A DNA stretch of 64,000 bases from assembly GCA_030280995.1 (NCBI GenBank), contig JASXTE010000016.1:12291001-12355000 (forward strand). Direction: 5' to 3'. This DNA is from Hemileia vastatrix (lineage: Eukaryota > Basidiomycota > Pucciniomycetes > Pucciniales > Zaghouaniaceae). Made by a program: the position numbers and the translations under genes. This document shows positions 17,935-28,772 of the stretch, piece by piece. The notes beneath the pieces are model-generated. The model did no database searches, had not been told where the DNA came from, and saw only the letters and a list, made by a program, of their open reading frames with translations. The first letter of the stretch is position 1. The number at the start of each line of letters is the position of its first letter.

Positions 17935-18352
17935 ACGTCAGATTTATTGATTTTTAATATTTATTTTATTTTATTTGTCAAATACTCAAATTTTGTAAAT
18001 AGGTAAAAGCAGCAAAGACAATCTTTAAGGGGATTTTGTACATTGAAAACTGATGTATTTCTACTTATAAAAGGTTGGATATTGTATTTAGTCTTTATGG
18101 TCTTTTCTTTATTGCTCAATTTATATCATTCATTAGTTAGAAGAAGCAAAGACCATATTTAAGAGAAGTCCATATATTGACTACTGTTTTATTTTTACTT
18201 TTAAAACTTAAAGGTTTTTTTAGGTTACAGGCCCAGTGCCTCAGTAAATATCATCAAAAAATCTATTTACCATCCCATTTCCAGCTTCTTCAAATAATTC
18301 TTATCACTCCTCTGTAAGTTTTGACACTGATAGACCATCTTCATCATCCAGA

Positions 18353-19950
18353 ATGGATACAAATAACAAAGCTTCTGTAGATAATCTCAGAAAAATTCCA
18401 TTTCTTACTGTCAATACTTTTCACAAATGGTGGATCAGGATGATAGCTCTTCTCATTTATCAAGATCTCAAGAATCTTATTTTTTGTCTTGAATCACCAC
18501 CACTGCAAGGTGCTGCTAAAATTTTCAAGTTGGAATTTCAAAGAAAGGCTGATAAAGCCATTAATATTCTCATTTCAAGAATTGATGCAGCCAACATTTC
18601 TGACTTTGTTACTGATGATGAAATAACCAAGCCATGGAAAATATGGGTGAAGCCAACAAAGCTGTATTCGGCAGCTGATGCATCCAATTGTGATTTAATT
18701 TCTGCTCAATACCATTATATCAAATTCCAAGAAGGAAATCTTATGGGTTTTGTTAATGTAATAAAACCCAAATTAAAGAGCTAGGTTCCATAGGTGTTTC
18801 AGTGAAGAGTGAAAATGAGGCTCACTGATTATTAAGAAAATTACCTGAATCTTTTTTAAGTAAAAAAGCATTAATTTTTCATTCTTGTGAAGTTACTCAA
18901 ACTCATCTCTCTGCTTTAAATTCACTCTCCCTTTTGTCTTGGTTATCTTCAAAAATTGAATATGAGAACTCATCAGTTCTCATTCTATGTTATTAAATAA
19001 AACTAAAATGAATCAAAAAAAAAATCTGAGTTTTTCATGATGGAGAGCATAATACTAAGGCTAAACACTCTGAAGATGATTTTTATCAACTCCATCCAGA
19101 AAAAAAAAGAGCCAAAATGCAGAAAGTGCTTCAAAATTTGATTATGAAGTACATTCCAAAGTTGGCTGTGGCCCCAAAATAATTTTTAAGGAAAGTTTAA
19201 AATTCTTTTTGTCAAAATAACTTATATTTTATAGCAGCTCTACTTTCCAAATGATTAAGAAGTGTTCGAATTTCAAAACTTATCATTGTTTTCAACACCC
19301 AATTAACTTGGGAAATGGTGCAATTATTTACAGTACAGGCAAAGGATCAGTAAGCATAGTCACTCCTAGAGAGGTTATTACCTTAACCCACTGTCTACAC
19401 ATACCTCGGATTAGTTAAAATCTAATAGGATTTGGATCATTTTTTCTCACATTTGTAATCAGCAAACTGATTGTAATGTTTACATGAAAATTTCAAAGTC
19501 AAATTAAATCACTCTAGTATGTTGCAGGGAAAAGCATGAAGATCTTATTGTTTTGAATGCTGATTTTGGTGAGCAATATGTTCCCAACCTAAAATCAATC
19601 TTTGCACCAAAATAAAAAAAACTATGGCACTACATATTAGGGCACTCAAATTCACAATACCTTAAAGAATGTAATTAAAAATTGGTTTTAATATCTCTGG
19701 GATTCTTAATTTTTGAAAGCCATGTTTTAATACAAAACATTTTCATAGTCCATTTACTGGAGTTTTACCTAGAGGTACTAGGTTTTTAGAATATATTCAC
19801 TTTGATCTCAGTGGAAAGATTTCCCCACCTTCATGTGGAGATGCATCATATTATTTTAAAATTACAGATTCTTTTACTTCTTTCAGATTTTTTTCCTTCT
19901 ATCTCATAAATCTGATACATTACAAATCTTTCTGATATTCAAAAATCAAA
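18353..19950 (+). pseudogene. Decayed Ty1/copia Gag-protease-integrase fragment
   Basis: The first 143 codons (18353-18784) resemble the copia Gag (UBN2) region: an N-terminal WWIRMIALLIYQDLK segment and a later DEITKPWKIWVKPTKLYS block. Further on, through many stops and frameshifts, are recognisable copia features: a protease-like LGNGAIIYSTGKGSV (about 19310), a GAG-pre-integrase motif LWHYILGHSN (about 19625) and an integrase start IHFDLSGKI (about 19800). The element is cut off within the integrase near 19950, and RT and RNase H are absent. No LTR of its own was found. It is inactive. Confidence 0.7.
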
Positions 19951-20345
19951 TTAGGGGGTGTAAGTTCTGGAAAATATAAATTTACAACTCTGCACTGATT
20001 TAAGTGCAGATTTCTGAAACACACTAGCCCTAATGCTGGTGGATTTCAAAATGAAATAAGTCACTTATTTCCCTCAAATCCACACTTTCTCAACTAAAAG
20101 TGCTTATTTCACTGATTTTTCAGAATCATCCCATTCATGCATAGCACTACACAGCATAGCACTTTAAAACTCAAAACATTTTACATCATTTAAATTTTTA
20201 TACCTTATAAGAGTTATGCCTAACTAAGTGTCAAATTGTGATAAGCTACATCAAGAAATCACTTTCATAACTCTTGATCTCCTCTTGAACTCTTATTGAA
20301 ATTCTGATTCTGATCTTGAAGAAGATTTTCATTTTTTATTTAAAA

Positions 20346-22637
20346 ATGTCTAGGAAATTTTACCTTCCTCCTAGAAATCCTCAAATACTTCATATCCCCA
20401 AGTACCCCATTCAAACCCTTCTTAACCTATCTGAACCCTGCTTTAGACAGTTGTTCAGGATTTTTAAGAAATGTTTCCTTAATTTTCTTGAGTTTATTCA
20501 GGACCACACCATATTTCACAAAAATTCTCAAAAAACACAATGTTATCCTTAAATTCAAGTTGACATCACACTATGCCATCTGGGCTACAATGGTAACAGA
20601 GCTGCCTTGAGACATTTGGAAAATGTCTTTAATTTAGGGTATGTCTTTTTTAACACTTATACAAAACCATGCATCACTTCTATCAACACCTTGGAATATA
20701 AACTTCTCACCTGGCCAACTAAAGAAGAGCAACTTGAATTATCTCAGGTTATGTAAGCAGAGGGCTTCACAGGATGTATTGCTTTTGTTGATCACACTAC
20801 TATTCCTTTGAGTCAGAAGCCTGCTCAATGTTGAAACAATTACTTTGACTTTAAAAAGAGGTTGCCTATTTTTAATTACATTCTTTCTTTTTCTTTCATA
20901 CCAACACAAGCAACTATATCTTCTCTATAGATATTTAATCTCCCTTCAGCTTAAATGTCAGTTTATGCTAGTATCTAAGTATGATTTAATATTTAATATT
21001 AATAGTCTTACTACTTATTTATCAATTATTTAGTGATTAAATTTCAGGGGAAGACTAATAAAATAGTTATTCTCAGTGTTAAATCACAATATTTGGATTG
21101 GTGTGTGCTAGTGGTGGAAAATAGGTTAATAAAATATAGTTATAGCTAATATAAAGATAGTATCAATTTATAAATGCTTTATAGCATATTTCTATAATAT
21201 AGTAATTGTTTCATAATGTTTATTTGAATTTTAGTAAGTAAGTGATGTCCAATAACCTGTAAAATCCTCCCTTAATTATACCCAATCCACTGGAGTGCAC
21301 AGACCTTCATTTCAGATGATGTCACTGCACTTTCCAGAAATTACATCACTTTGTGGGCCTATAAACTACCCATGGCCTCCACTTCAAGTATTTTTAACAC
21401 CAAGACTTCCAGTAAGGACCCTCCATCATAATTAATGATATCATAAACCCTTACCATAAATGGAGAAAACAGATAAAAGCGGATACCATAAAGAAACAGG
21501 TAAAATGCCTCATCCAAAGAGTACAGAATGAAAACCAAAGAATATAAAGAAGACAAAGAAACTTCCCAAGCCCTCAATAACATCCCAAGCATCCATATTA
21601 ACCAAGTAATCATATCCCAACCCATAAACATGTGAAAATCCATCAAAGGAAGCAGATTAAGTTACCCAAACTGGATATATGTGCATGAAAAAGATTTTTA
21701 TGCTTGTTTAGGCATTGTTATTCCATTTAATACGTCCATATCACCTAAAATAAGCATAAAACTAAAGCTTATATGATATTTAGAGGTAAAAAACTTCTTA
21801 TAAAACTACATATAGATAATATAACTACATATTTTACTGAATATGAGGTTTATGCATACATATAAGCTTATGGATATCTAAAATTACTTAATATCCTTTG
21901 AGATAAGTATATTATGACTCCATAAGCACCTAAGTAAGAATTATATGGCTTTGGATAAGCTATTTAAACTTATATAAGTCATTTGATAGTGTAATACATA
22001 TTTATATAAGTATAATAACCATATATATAATTATTATAACCATAATTTTTACTTAATTCAAGCTATCTTTTTTTAAGCATGAGAAATACTCAGTCCTGGG
22101 GATAGCTTGGCTGACATTAAATGTGATGTGAACAAAAAAATTATATCTTACTTTGCTGGTTATCCTGGTTCATGTCATGACTCCTATATCTTTCAAAGAA
22201 TGGAAATTTCAAAATAACCTGAAAAATTCTTTATTGAAGATCAGTATCTTCTTTAAAATTCTGCTTATATGAATAGAAAGTATGTACTTCCTGATTTTTT
22301 GGGAGCAGCATCTGAACACAGTTAAAATCTCAAGTTCAACAATCATTTGGCAAAGTCAAGAGTACGTATTGAACATTCTATTGGAATCTTGAAAGGTCAT
22401 TTTTCAAGTTGAAGGGAATTAAGAAGTCCTCTTTGAAATAAATTCAAAATGGATGCAGTGATCAACTGGATTCTGTGTTCCACTATACTTCATAAACTAC
22501 TTGCTGACCTCAAAAAGCAATGTTTAGAGTTGCATGATGATGAACAAGTTGAAACACCTCCCACTATATCCAACACTTCTATTTCTCCAACCACTAGTAT
22601 AGAGGAAAAAAATCTTCAGATCACACTAGCACATTAG
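20346..22637 (+). pseudogene. PIF/Harbinger transposase, interrupted by a solo LTR
   Basis: A DDE transposase of the PIF/Harbinger (HARBI1-like) type. The start MSRKFYLPPR at 20346 leads to a helical N-terminal part (QLFRIFKKCFLNFLEFIQDH), then LTWPTKEEQLELSQ, EGFTGCIAFVDHTTIPLSQKP (first catalytic D; the usual VDGT is VDHT here), a break at 20955 by an inserted LTR, then CDVNKKIISYFAGYPGSCHDSY (second D), FIEDQYLL, and SRVRIEHSIGILKGHF (catalytic E). The C terminus is MDAVINWILCSTILHKLLADL. Removing the insertion and one target duplication restores the frame across QLKCDV. Several stops remain, so it is dead. The partner Myb-like protein and terminal inverted repeats were not found. Confidence 0.85.
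20956..22116. repeat. Solo LTR (C/D family) inserted in the Harbinger transposase
   Basis: 1161 bp beginning TGTCAG and ending CTGACA, flanked by perfect 5-bp target duplications TTAAA (20951-20955 and 22117-22121). Its start (GCTAGTATCTAAGTATGATT) and end (ACTCAGTCCTGGGGATAGC) match the LTRs of element D. No internal sequence is present, so it is a product of LTR-LTR recombination. Confidence 0.92.
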
Positions 22638-22639
22638 GA

Positions 22640-23229
22640 GATTAAGTAATTTGTTTTTAAATTATTAAAATTTTCATTTCATTTTTATCTACTATTAATA
22701 TTTCTTCCCACTTGGATACAGTTCATCATTATGCCAATAATAATCCAGCTTTCCTCAATAAAAACCTTTTAATTTTTTCTCATACTCTTTAAATTATCAA
22801 GTTGTTTGTATTAATCTCCAAATTTTGTAATTTTATTTTTGCATATTGACTTTTACTTTGAATTTTCAGTGTCATTCTCTTCTTCACTGTCTCTTTTCTT
22901 TTTGGTCACCACCTCAACATTAAATCACATATTTTCAGCTATTGCATGAACTTTCAGTCATTATTTTTTCACTCATCCATTATATCCTTTTCCTCTTTTC
23001 CTCAAACATCCCTCAATTATTTTGGTTTCATTTATTTTCTCATCTCATATCTCCAGGTAAGTCATTTTATTCATTTCTTTTGATTTTTTGTTTGCTAATT
23101 ATAATTTTTTTTGCTTTTTTTTTCTGTTTTTTTTTACTTTTTTTTTTAATTAAGTGGTTATTTTTCTGGTTTTCAAAGTTAAATTGACACTTTTTTTTTC
23201 TTTTTTTACTCTCCATAATCCCCTCTTAA
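22640..23229. other. T-rich gene-free stretch
   Basis: Pyrimidine-rich on the plus strand with long T runs (23100-23210). Only chance frames rich in Phe, Leu and Ser occur. It leads into the C-rich arm of the foldback. Confidence 0.5.
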
Positions 23230-24010
23230 TTTCTTCTTGGCCAGGTAATTATTCCACCTTTCCACACTCCTTGGTATCCTCATTCTCAAATTTCCCCCCT
23301 TTCCCTTCTCTTTGGCTGCCTCTAACCCCCTTTCCTTCTTCTTGGCTGCCTTAAACCTCCCTTTCTTCCACCTCAAATCCCCCCTTGAACTCCCCCTACA
23401 CCTGCTTCAAACCCCCCTATAACCCCCTCATATCCCCCCCTCAAATCCCCGCTACACCTGCTTCAATTCCCCCCCCAGTTCCCCTCTTATTCCCCCCCCC
23501 TCCAATTCCACCCTTACACCCTCCTTCCTATTTTTTATTAAAAAAATTGATAAAAATAATTTATTGACTAAAAGAATCACTAATGATTTTATTATGTAAA
23601 GAGCAATTGTTATCATTAGTTCATTAACTAACAAAAAAATGATAAAAATATTTTTTATCAAATGAACAGGTGAGGGGGGGTAAGTAAGGGTTGGGTGGGA
23701 TACATTGGGGAGACCAGGGGGGGATGTAGAAGCAGGTCTAGGGGTAGTTTGAGGGGGGGGGTTTAAGGGGGTTTGGAGGGTTTGGAGGAGGGGTTTTGGA
23801 GAGGGTTGGGGTAGGTGCTTTAAGCAGGTGTAGGTGGGGATTGAGGTGGGGGGGATTCAAGGGGGTTATAGGGGGAATTAAAGGGCTTTTGGTCAGGGTT
23901 TGGGCTGATGATTTGGAGTGTTTTGGCGAGGGTTTGGGGGGATTTTGAAGAGGGTTTGGGGGGAATTTTGGGTGTGTTTTTATGAGGATTTGGGGAGTTT
24001 AGAGGGAGTT
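23230..24010. repeat. Large G/C-skewed foldback (inverted repeat)
   Basis: A C-rich arm (about 23230-23530, many CCCCC runs) and a G-rich arm (about 23670-24010, runs of 5-9 G) flank an AT-rich centre of about 140 bp that is itself partly self-complementary (CTAATGA / TCATTAG). Matching words such as CACCTGCTT and AAGCAGGTG appear in opposite orientation in the two arms. The arms could form a long imperfect hairpin, and the G-rich strand has several potential G-quadruplex sites. No transposase is associated. Confidence 0.7.
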
Positions 24011-24309
24011 TCGAGTGGGAATAGGAAAAGTTTTAAAAGGGGAGAAAAGGGACTAATGAGGAACTAATGAAAAAAAAATAGAAAATTTTTACAGAGACCA
24101 ATGAGGGTGCAAATAAAAAATTGACAAAAAAGTCTTATTGACATTTTTTTTGGTTTTTCTGTGCAGAATTAACAAAAAAAACTTTTCAAATTTAATTAAA
24201 GTAATAATTATTCTTCTTCATCATTTGCTTAAAATCTTTAAGGTAATTTAATTTAAATAGTTTCAGTTTTTAACTATATTAAGAAAAATTTGACGTTTAT
24301 TTGACTAGT

Positions 24310-24740
24310 AAAAAAATTTTCAGAAAAAAAAAGTCTGTTTCTTCTGATTCAAGACTTAAACTTCTATTTTCATAATTTTCTTCTTTATCATCTTCTTCAA
24401 TTTCTACTTTATTTTAATCATCAAAAAAATTTCAGAATATTTGTCGAAAAAAGAAATGTTTTCAAAACAATTTTGGAAAAAAATAAAATCTGTTTCTCCT
24501 GGTTCAGGCCTTTCACCTCTATCTTCATCATTCTCTTCTTTATCATTTTCTTCAACCTCTACTTCATTTCAATAATCAAAAATAATTTCAGAAAAATTGT
24601 CATAAAAAGAAAATTTGTCCAAAAAAAATTCTAAAAAAATAAAATCTATTGCTTCTGATTCAAGCCTTATGCATCTATCTTCATCATTATCTTTTTAATC
24701 ATTTTCTTCCATTCCTACATCAATTCAATATTCTTCAAAA
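24310..24740. repeat. Tandem repeat of about 156 bp, three units
   Basis: Units start near 24330, 24487 and 24643 with (A)ATCTGTTTCTTCTGATTC followed by ATCTTCATCATT and TCTTCTTTATCATTTTCTTC. The period of about 156 bp is 52 codons. On the minus strand the unit reads as an acidic peptide (EEDDKEEN, LESEETDF), though stops interrupt it. It may be the ruin of an acidic-repeat protein or simply a minisatellite. Confidence 0.65.
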
Positions 24741-24879
24741 CCTTCAAAAATAAAAAAATGATGAGAAATCTTATAAAAATAAATGAATAATAGAAAAATA
24801 TACTTGAATATTTCATTTGGGAATATATCAAACATAAAGTATTATAAAACTAAAGTTAATCAAAAAATATATATCCCAA

Positions 24880-25840
24880 GAATTCACCTGAAGATATCAA
24901 ATATATAACTGAATTAGGAGGTGATGAAGATATGGTTATAATCAATAATACTTTTAAACCTCAATTTATGTACAAAAATCATTCATTTGATGGTCTTAAA
25001 CATGAATCCTTTATCCAACTATCTGATCTCATTATGACACTATATCAAATGGCTTTGGTTTGCTTACCAATAAGGAATAAGAATTTGCTTGGTGGCATCA
25101 TGATTGGTTTTGGATGGAGACCAGAATTTATTAAAGGATATTATCTTGGTAAGTATAATGATTTTTATTGATTCATTCTAAATATAGCTCACTCATTTTA
25201 ATTCTATAGGAATCTACTATTCTCTCAGAAATTTATCTAAAGCTGAAATAGATAATGATTTTTGAAAATGGGACTCCTTACCTTCCTTATATTATTTTCT
25301 TGCTCTTTGACTTAAAAAGTTCTGTAATAAAGCCTTTCAAAAAAATCACAAACTTTCAAACAGAAATTGAATTCCAAATTGGGGGGACTTAGAATGGGAA
25401 GAAAAAAGCAATGAGTATCTATTGTTTTTGAATTTTATAATTACTCATTCTGGATTTCATAACAAGATGCATACAGATTGCTATGATGCAAATTCTCTTA
25501 CTTTGCGAATCTTCTCTTACATCAATCCTTTTACTGGACAGCCTATTCCTTAATCTGCTAAAATCAAAGTAAATGGTTCATATTTCCCAGATTATAGGTG
25601 TATAATTGATTTTGGATTAGGAAATAAAATCATCAAATAAGTTTGGAACTATTTTTACAAAAATTACCAAAAAAACATAATCTTCTCCAGGTTTGGAATC
25701 TTGTCACAAATATACTCATTTTGGCTGCTTGTTCAAAAAGTCAAAAGCTCATTCAAAGGATAAATAAGGTAAAAAATGAAGTGAAAAGTAATAAATTAAA
25801 TAAAATTTTAGGTAGATCAAAAAAGAGTGGGGATTTGTAA
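24880..25840 (+). pseudogene. Decayed TET/JBP-like 2-oxoglutarate/Fe(II) dioxygenase gene
   Basis: Exon 1 encodes FDGLKHESFIQLSDLI and GGIMIGFGWRPEFIKGYYL, then a clean intron (GTAAGT at 25149, TATAG at 25209, 61 bp) joins in frame to GIYYSLRNLSKAEID. Downstream are HSGFHNKMHTDCYDAN, carrying an iron-binding HxD, the block TLRIFSYINPFTGQPIP, PDYRCIIDFGLGNKI, and a terminal ESCHKYTHFGCLF in another frame. This order (GWR, HxD, strand-rich block, IDF, C-terminal cysteine block) fits fungal TET/JBP enzymes, which oxidise 5-methylcytosine and are amplified with KDZ transposons. Stops and frameshifts make it non-functional. A second scrap of the same family is at 50534-50630. Confidence 0.6.
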
Positions 25841-25849
25841 AGTCATCAA

Positions 25850-26590
25850 ATAATTTTTATTCTTTCATAAATTTTTAATAAATAAATCTAATATTTTAAT
25901 TTACTTAACTAAAGTAATGAGCCAACGACCTTCCCTTGTATAAATGGTAACCATGTTAAAATTAAATTTTTTTCATAGGGTTCATCTTGCCAATACCTGT
26001 GGAAATTCCCAAACTTAGTTTCTAGACTTGGTCCACATTTTGGCTTGAAGAATTGTCTTTAATTTAAAACCAGTAAATTTGATTTATCTTCCTTATTTAT
26101 TTATTAATTTATGGAATTATATTAAATATTGGTGATTTTCACCCCTTACTTCAATCAAATGCAGAGGAGGGTATTGCAAAATTTTTAAATCTGAAATGGA
26201 AAATTTATAACTTAAAAAAATCTGGTGATACCCACCCCTTTCTTCAATTAAATGCAGGGAAGGGTACTTCCAAATATTATCAAACAAAAATAGAATTTTG
26301 ATGACTTAGCTCTATTTATAAATGCAAATCGGTGGTGATGTGATAAAATTATGTTGGTGATAAGGATTTTTGCTGAATTTTCAGTATTATTTTTCCATCT
26401 GTGATTCCAAAAAGTGCAATATTTTATAGTCAAGTAAGAAAAAATTGTGTTATCAGAATCTCATTCTATGACTATTTTAATAAGATCAAAAGTAACTATC
26501 AAAGTCCTTCCCCAACCATTAATCAAATAAACATTCAATAAATTAAAAAATTCAAGTAATTTTCTAATGTCCTCATATAATTGGAATTTT
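25850..26590. other. Gene-free stretch with a short duplicated segment
   Basis: Two diverged copies of a segment reading TGGTGAT...CACCCCTT...CTTCAAT(C/T)AAATGCAG...GAGGGTA lie at about 26128-26180 and 26222-26275. No gene is supported. Confidence 0.45.
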
Positions 26591-27130
26591 TTTTAAATTC
26601 TTAAATGGATTCTTTTTTTAAAAATTTTCTTGTTTTTTCAATTTGAAACTGGCAATTTCTCTTTGAAGTTCAAGGTCTTTTATTTTCTCCAAGAAAAGTT
26701 GAGCTATTTCCATCTCCTATGCCTCAAATTTGGAATTCTCAAAATATGATTGAAGCAAGAAAAAAATTTCCTCCAAATCTAAAGACCATTCATCTTTGAT
26801 TAGCATATGATCAAAATTCATCTTCTCAAGTTCAAGGGCATTTTTGAAATTGACGATTTTGCTGAGAAAATTGAATAGAAAAATACATATATGTTATTGA
26901 AGAAGATATATAGTGAATTAATATTACCTATATCTTTTTTCTCAAAATTATCATCAAGGGAGGACAAAGAGGTGATTGAAGTATTATCACCTTTTAAAAG
27001 ATGGTTCAAGTGCATTGAAGCTGAAGCCCAAAGATTTAGTTTGGAGTTCAAGCTAGAGGGTTCAGGAAGTTCATCTAAAGCAGGATTTTCATTTCTGGAA
27101 TCATTATTTTTTTTAGAAATTTGAGTTTGA
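26590..27130 (-). pseudogene. Fragment of an intron-containing gene, unknown product
   Basis: Minus-strand exon-like sequence encodes DELPEPSSLNSKLNLWASAS and NTSITSLSSLDDNFEKKDI. A possible intron (donor at 26927, acceptor CAG at 26862, about 66 bp) precedes a helical stretch, FKNALELEKMNFDHMLIKD and FFLLQSYFENSKFEA, then a charged coiled-coil-like segment (LEKIKDLELQREIASFKLKK). The coding phases across the proposed splice do not match exactly and one stop is present, so it is probably decayed. The style resembles C-terminal parts of Myb/SANT-like transposon partner proteins, but no diagnostic motif is seen. Confidence 0.3.
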
Positions 27131-27235
27131 GTAGGAGGAGACTAGGAAAGAAAGAGTTTGAAATTTAGTAATGAATTGAACAAAAAAATAGATAGTAAAA
27201 ACTTATTGAAATTTTGTGACTCTGAGGACTCAGAT

Positions 27236-28772
27236 TGTCAGGCTGAAGAACCAATAAGTTCTCAGAAAGATTGTTGTCTAGAATTATTTATGGTTCAGTA
27301 TGAAGATTAGTTGTCCACTAATCCAATTTAAAGTAAAATATTATACCAACTCAGATATTAATAACCTGTATATTAAATAATCTCACTAACATAGATATAA
27401 AAGACGCTTACAATTGACGGAAAAATATAATAGAAATTATTTTTAAAAGGATAATGATTGTAAAAAGATAACTATATTATATATAATAATATTGTTTTGT
27501 GTATTGTATAAAATAATTGAAATGAATGACTAAATATTGACCAAAATCCCCCTCAATATATTGCCAAAATCCCTGGGGTACTTTCCCCAGATTCCCAGAC
27601 CCATTACACTACTATCCCTAGCCATTAAAGTACTTTGAGGGCGCTCATCTCCCCATGGCTTCCACTTCAAGAAGATTCACAGGCCCACTTACCAAGAAAA
27701 CTTCCTCCTCACAAAAGAAGATACCACTACACATCATTATAACCCCAAAAGAAGGAATTAGCCCCAAATAAAAATGTCTGGTGCCCAAAGCACTGATTGT
27801 GCATGACTACAAGTAAAGGAACCAATTAAAAATAACCCATAAAGGAACCAAATAAAATCCTCATTAAAAGATAACAATAAAAATTAAAAATGGAACCAAT
27901 ATAACTAATTCCCGACACAAAGAATACCATTCCCATGCCCAACCATTGACCCAATACCCAGATCCAGAGACCAGAAGAGGTGTTGAAAGTGCAAGGGGGT
28001 TTTCCATAGCCTTTACAGATAGTTGAAAGCGTTAATTCTTGATTATTTAGGTGTATATATGCATTTGAGGTGTGATTGAGACCTGGGAAGATGTCTTGAG
28101 ATAATTGATACTGTCTGTGCATATAATAATGTTTTATGATGTCACCATGTAATTAATACACTTATTAAGTGAAATACACTTGATTCTCCAGTGATAAAAA
28201 AAAGGATAATTACACATAAAGTAAGATTAGGCAAAAATGACTAATTATGTTAATAATGCATATTAACATATGGGACTTATGCAGGAAGCATACTACCACT
28301 ACAAAATAGCCAATTTTAAGTGACAAAACCATAATATTGAAAAGTAAAATTTTAAAACTTTTGAATAGACTAATATATTGTCCTGATAAGGGGTAATTGA
28401 ACTTTCCAACCCCATTTTTGATACCTTTAATAAAATGCGCATATACCCAGCTTTTAGTATGAATTTGTAGTGTATTTTTCTAGAAATTCATAATAAAGTA
28501 TAATAAACAAGTTAAGACCACTTAATAAGTTATATTACCATACGTTTAAGTCCTTAGCACTTATTGGGCTTACAATATACTTAAACTTAAGCAATTAAGA
28601 GTTAATAAAAGTAATTTTTTGACCTTTATAAGGTATTTTATTATATTATATTGGAGCATTAAAGGTATTTACTTCAGGTATCATTTACTGTTACTTTTCC
28701 TCATGTCTTAGATATGTGTTCAACCACTTTTGATGCTCCATTTACTCAGTCCTGGGGAAACCAAGGCTGACA
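27236..28772 (-). repeat. 3' LTR of element C
   Basis: Begins TGTCAGGCTGAAG and ends CCAAGGCTGACA on the plus strand. It matches 43617-45140 through several long blocks (for example CACTAACATAGATATAAAA and GATACCA-TACACATCATTA). The purine-rich AATAAAGG in element sense, abutting the LTR at 28773, is the likely polypurine tract. Confidence 0.85.

Noticed and set aside
23154..23661. Proline-rich and leucine-rich frames around the foldback
   Set aside because: Products of C-runs and T-runs, without conserved features.
27826..28122. Frame in the C-family LTR, with a similar one at 44245-44496
   Set aside because: The two LTR copies diverge in this frame, with unequal lengths and no shared protein pattern beyond the start; they are chance frames in homologous DNA.
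28750..28772. CTCAGTCCTGGGGA...GCTGACA as an independent regulatory motif
   Set aside because: It is the conserved end of the C/D-family LTR and recurs wherever that LTR occurs.
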